This document shows, one piece after another, positions 61,098 through 64,000 of a stretch of DNA of 64,000 nt. Below the pieces are notes generated by a model. It made no database searches. It saw nothing but the letters and a program-made list of their open reading frames with translations, and was not told the origin of the DNA. How positions within the stretch are numbered: the first letter of the stretch is position 1; every line of letters begins with the position of its first letter. This stretch comes from Mangrovibacterium lignilyticum (GTDB lineage: Bacteria > Bacteroidota > Bacteroidia > Bacteroidales > Prolixibacteraceae). The stretch covers positions 62,861 through 126,860 of the forward strand of contig NZ_WKLH01000006.1 of the NCBI RefSeq assembly GCF_010882175.1. Direction: 5' to 3'. Both the position numbers and the translations under genes were made by a program.

Positions 61098-62369
61098 TTA
61101 ATTGTTTTCTGTCATTGATTCATCCTGATCATCAAATAAGCGGTTGAACTGTCGCATAAACCAGTTATCCGTATTTGCCTCCGCTTTCTCTTTTACCAGT
61201 TCCCCGGTTGAATTTTTCTTCCGGTTAGTTGTTCCGGCCCTTTTTGGTGAATTTCGGTGGGCCTGAGGTCGTCGCTCTTCCCGCATTTCAAAAACGGTCC
61301 CTTCGTAGGTTTCTTCTTCCAGATTAATATCCAGTATGTCTTCGGTATCAAGCTGTAGTTTCTCGATCGGCAGTTCTTCCTGTAACAACTCACTGGGATT
61401 TCTATCGAAACGGGTTGCGGCAATGGTTACGCTTACCCGCGATCCCAATTTGCTGTCCTTTCCGTTCCCCCAAATAATATTGGCATCCTGACCGGCTTTC
61501 TCCTGAAGGAATTCGATGATATCGCCAATCTCCCCCATTGTAATTTCTTCGTCGCCGGAAATAATATTGAGCAGAATGTCCTTCGTTCCGCTGATATCAT
61601 TGCTGTCTAACAAAGGAGACTCAAGAGCTTCCAGCACGGCTTTCATGGCACGGCCTTCCCCTTCTGCATAGCCGGTTCCCATAATGAACACCTCACTATT
61701 GGCCATAACCGTATGCACATCGGCAAAGTCGATGTTGATCTGACCGTGAACAGTAATGATTTCGGCCACCCCTTTTACGGCCGCCGTAATCACATCGTCC
61801 GCTTTCTTAAACGCTTTGGAAGCCGGAAGATCACCATAGATCCGGTGTAGTTTGTCATTGCTGATCACCAACATGCTATCCACATATTGCTTCATCTGCT
61901 CAACGCCTTCCTTTGCCTGCTCGAACCGCCGTTTCCCTTCTGACGGAGAAGGAACGGTGACCACAGCGATGGTCAGGATTCCGAGTTCACGAGCCAGCGA
62001 AGCAATAACAGGAGCAGCCCCGGTACCGGTTCCACCACCCATGCCAGCGGTTATAAAGAGCATCTTTGTATTCCCGTCGAGTACATTGCGGATATCATCC
62101 AGGTTTTCAATGGCAGCCTGACGCCCATGATCCGGTTGGTTTCCGGCGCCACGTCCTTCAGTCAGGGTAACGCCCAACTGAATTTTCACGGGAACCGGAC
62201 TGTGAATCATGGCTTGTGCATCGGTATTACAAATGACAAAATCAACCCCATGAATACCTTCTGTAAACATGTGATTGACGGCATTGCAGCCGGCACCACC
62301 GGCACCAAGCACCTTGATGATCGACGACTGCGCCTTTTTTAAACCAAAATCAATTAGGTCCTCAATCAT
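61098..62369 (-). CDS. Cell division protein FtsZ, copy 2 (proximal, divergent tail)
   Basis: 423 residues, aligning without gaps to the neighbouring FtsZ through residue 320 (my hand count gives about 187 identities there). All GTPase elements are intact: G-A-G-G-A-G-C-N-A (22-30), G-G-G-T-G-T-G (111-117), N-I-D-F-A-D-V with N212, D214, D217. The tail is unrelated: an acidic stretch, then a basic one (R-N-S-P-K-R-A-G-T-T-N-R-K-K), and D-N-W-F-M-R-Q-F-N-R-L-F-D-D-Q (401-415), an amphipathic helix, with no IPAYRR motif. Probably an active partner or modulator of the first FtsZ; independent ring formation is possible. Confidence 0.95.
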   Translation of the reverse strand: MIEDLIDFGLKKAQSSIIKVLGAGGAGCNAVNHMFTEGIHGVDFVICNTDAQAMIHSPVPVKIQLGVTLTEGRGAGNQPDHGRQAAIENLDDIRNVLDGNTKMLFITAGMGGGTGTGAAPVIASLARELGILTIAVVTVPSPSEGKRRFEQAKEGVEQMKQYVDSMLVISNDKLHRIYGDLPASKAFKKADDVITAAVKGVAEIITVHGQINIDFADVHTVMANSEVFIMGTGYAEGEGRAMKAVLEALESPLLDSNDISGTKDILLNIISGDEEITMGEIGDIIEFLQEKAGQDANIIWGNGKDSKLGSRVSVTIAATRFDRNPSELLQEELPIEKLQLDTEDILDINLEEETYEGTVFEMREERRPQAHRNSPKRAGTTNRKKNSTGELVKEKAEANTDNWFMRQFNRLFDDQDESMTENN

Positions 62370-62494
62370 AAGCGAGGATTTTTTTAGAAGTTAAATTACA
62401 AACACGAACCGTTTAAAAATCTATTCATTCGATATGAACTTAATACCTTAAATTATAGTAGCGATCTGCCTTTCACCGGCAGACTTTTCGTTTC

Positions 62495-63790
62495 TTATTT
62501 CATTTCAATTCCTTGCTCGTCATTGAAAAACATATCCATTTGGCGGGCAACTCCTTCTTTCATCGTTTTCAGGAATCCAAAGGAATTTGACTTCGGTTTC
62601 GACACTTTCTTCTTTGCCGTGTCCTTTTTAGTGTCGCCAAACTCTTCTTTCAGACCAATTTGCAGCAAGCCTAAAACCGTTGCAAAACGGGGATCTTCCA
62701 AGCCTTTCCATGGCTTTTCAGTTTTTATGCGTGGAATCCCGATTCGGACATCCATCCCTGTTTGATATTTCAGCAGCTGATTCAGATTCGGCAGCAATGC
62801 CGTTCCGCCAGTCAACACAATTCCGGCGCCAATACGATCGCCAAATCCCGATTTCTCAATGTGGAAGTTGATGCTTTCAATAATCTCTTCCAAACGGGCC
62901 TGAATAATATATGCCAGGTTTCGGAAACTGATTTCTTTCGGCTCCCAACCGGATGGCGAGGGGATCGTCACCACTTTATCTTCGGGTGCGAAGTTCCCCA
63001 TAGCTTGTCCGAACTGTGTTTTCAGAGATTCTGCCTGACGAAGAATGATCGAGCAACCTTCTTTGATATCGTGAGTCAGCACATTTCCGCCAAAAGGAAT
63101 TAAAGAAGAATAGCGCAACACACCTTCATGAAAAATGGCCAATTTCGTGGTGCCTCCGCCGATATCCAACAAAATAACTCCGGTTTCTTTTTCTTCCTCC
63201 GTTAAGATGATTTCGGAAGAAGCCAGCGGATCAATGATCGCCCGTTTCACCTTAATGCCTGTTTGCTCGAGCCCCAGTCTCAGATTTTCCTCATAGGATT
63301 CGGGAGCGACCAACAGTTTAAACTCGACCTCCAGGTGTTCAGCTTTCATACCGACAGGATCCGAACATTCTCCTTCCTGATCAACCTGATAAAGTTGTGG
63401 TTCGGCATGGTAAATTTTGTAGCCGGCAGGCAGTTCGGCCTTCTTCACTTTCTCAATCAGAAATTGAACATCAGCCTCCGACACCAACTGATCTTTGTCG
63501 ATGTACTTTTCAGCTTTCAAGGTGAAAGTCTTCAATTGCTGCCCAACGATATTCACATAAACATCTTCGATCTCGGTGCCAATGTGCTCTTCTGCTTGCC
63601 GAAGCGCGACATCAATCGCCCGCGAAACTTCCTCAATGTTCAAAACCACACCACGTCTAACACCGGCAGAGGATGAGGTTCCAATTCCCAGAATTTCAAC
63701 CTTGCCTTCAGCATTCAACTCTCCGGCAACTACAACAATTTTTGTTGTGCCGACATCGACTGCTGCTACTATTTTTTTGCTCTTGGCCAT
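62495..63790 (-). CDS. ftsA: Cell division protein FtsA
   Basis: 431 residues of the actin-like ASKHA fold: phosphate-1 A-A-V-D-V-G-T-T-K-I near 9-18, 1C domain (about 85-165), phosphate-2 L-L-D-I-G-G-G-T-T-K near 208-217, and adenosine motif V-L-T-G-G-T-A-L-L near 328. The C-terminus F-G-F-L-K-T-M-K-E-G-V-A-R-Q-M-D-M-F-F is the amphipathic membrane-binding helix. It anchors FtsZ to the membrane. Lies between ftsQ and the two ftsZ genes; a hairpin TCTGCC/GGCAGA at 62465-62483 follows it but lacks a T-tract on the minus strand. Confidence 0.97.
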   Translation of the reverse strand: MAKSKKIVAAVDVGTTKIVVVAGELNAEGKVEILGIGTSSSAGVRRGVVLNIEEVSRAIDVALRQAEEHIGTEIEDVYVNIVGQQLKTFTLKAEKYIDKDQLVSEADVQFLIEKVKKAELPAGYKIYHAEPQLYQVDQEGECSDPVGMKAEHLEVEFKLLVAPESYEENLRLGLEQTGIKVKRAIIDPLASSEIILTEEEKETGVILLDIGGGTTKLAIFHEGVLRYSSLIPFGGNVLTHDIKEGCSIILRQAESLKTQFGQAMGNFAPEDKVVTIPSPSGWEPKEISFRNLAYIIQARLEEIIESINFHIEKSGFGDRIGAGIVLTGGTALLPNLNQLLKYQTGMDVRIGIPRIKTEKPWKGLEDPRFATVLGLLQIGLKEEFGDTKKDTAKKKVSKPKSNSFGFLKTMKEGVARQMDMFFNDEQGIEMK

Positions 63791-63850
63791 AAGCTTTATA
63801 TTTAGTCTTCTTCCTTTTTCTCGAATTCAAACAAAATCAATCCGGGCTGT

Positions 63851-64000
63851 TTACCTTCGCGTGCAAACCACCTGATCTTTATATTTCAAACTAATTCTCT
63901 TGTATTTATCCCATCCAAACTCATTGAATGCCTGCTCGTACAATGCTCTCAAATTCCGGAATTTCTCCCGATAACTGACAGGCTCTCCAAACTCGATCAA
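63851..64000 (-). CDS. ftsQ: FtsQ, C-terminal end (start outside window)
   Basis: The minus frame from the window edge reads 49 residues to a stop at 63851-63853: L-I-E-F-G-E-P-V-S-Y-R-E-K-F-R-N-L then A-L-Y-E-Q-A-F-N-E-F-G-W-D-K-Y and I-S-L-K-Y-K-D-Q-V-V-C-T-R-R. The ending I-x-L-K-Y-x-x-Q-V-V-C-T-[KR] is the usual close of Bacteroidota FtsQ/DivIB, a periplasmic divisome protein. Position directly before ftsA supports this. Confidence 0.85.
   Translation of the reverse strand: MIEFGEPVSYREKFRNLRALYEQAFNEFGWDKYKRISLKYKDQVVCTRR

Noticed and set aside
62465-62483. Terminator between ftsA and the proximal ftsZ
   Set aside because: A six-bp stem is present but minus-strand RNA has no T-run after it, and the genes are expected to be co-transcribed.

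Overview
The window is a chromosomal segment from a member of the Bacteroidota, most likely a marine or sediment-type Bacteroidales/Marinilabiliales relative (Prolixibacteraceae-like). The evidence is promoter elements of the TTG-N18/20-TAnnTTTG type, weak or absent Shine-Dalgarno sequences, lipoboxes followed by TlpA/DUF4369-type and LptC-type lipoproteins, a FadL/OmpP1 porin, a TGS-domain nucleoside kinase, DUF1573 proteins, an RprX/RprY-like two-component pair and the gene order ftsQ-ftsA-ftsZ-yqeY. I saw no rRNA, tRNA, insertion sequence, prophage or CRISPR array.

Layout. 1-4.4 kb: end of a sugar porter, then stress genes: an Fe-type and a Mn-type superoxide dismutase, and a quinone oxidoreductase divergent from an HxlR regulator. 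4.6-12.2 kb: MATE exporter, nucleoside kinase, an mltD-like/uvrA operon and a GNAT acetyltransferase. 12.6-16.8 kb: one 1394-residue exported protein joining a DUF3857/transglutaminase region, a parvulin domain and TPRs. 17-22 kb: an acidic amino-acid/dicarboxylate symporter and ahpC-ahpF. 22-31 kb: an ECF sigma factor with a combined anti-sigma/beta-barrel partner, FadL-like porin, lpdA, TlpA-like lipoprotein, MeaB and a DUF1573 protein. 31-36.5 kb: histidine kinase/response regulator, a half-size TauE protein, pfkA, an Asp/Glu racemase and a YiaK-like dehydrogenase. 36.5-42.2 kb: tripartite RND efflux operon. 42.5-52 kb: nadB-nadC-coaX, then a TPR protein, lptC, a CNNM/CorC protein and ppiD. 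52-59 kb: accessory-looking, G+C-richer stretch with a GH43-like lipoprotein, a trypsin-like protease, a NagB-like protein, a 41-bp tandem repeat array, an unrecognised 240-residue protein and an NmrA-like protein flanked by related palindromic intergenic modules. 59-64 kb: division cluster ftsQ-ftsA-ftsZ-ftsZ-yqeY on the minus strand.

The strongest points for follow-up are the two adjacent, full-length but diverged FtsZ proteins with very different C-terminal tails; the array of at least eight degenerate 41-bp units carrying regularly spaced small inverted repeats; the DUF3857-transglutaminase-parvulin-TPR fusion; a 13-bp motif shared upstream of both superoxide dismutase genes; and a probable minus-strand non-coding transcript near 19.3 kb ending in tandem terminators.

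All assignments come from reading motifs by eye; no database search was possible.
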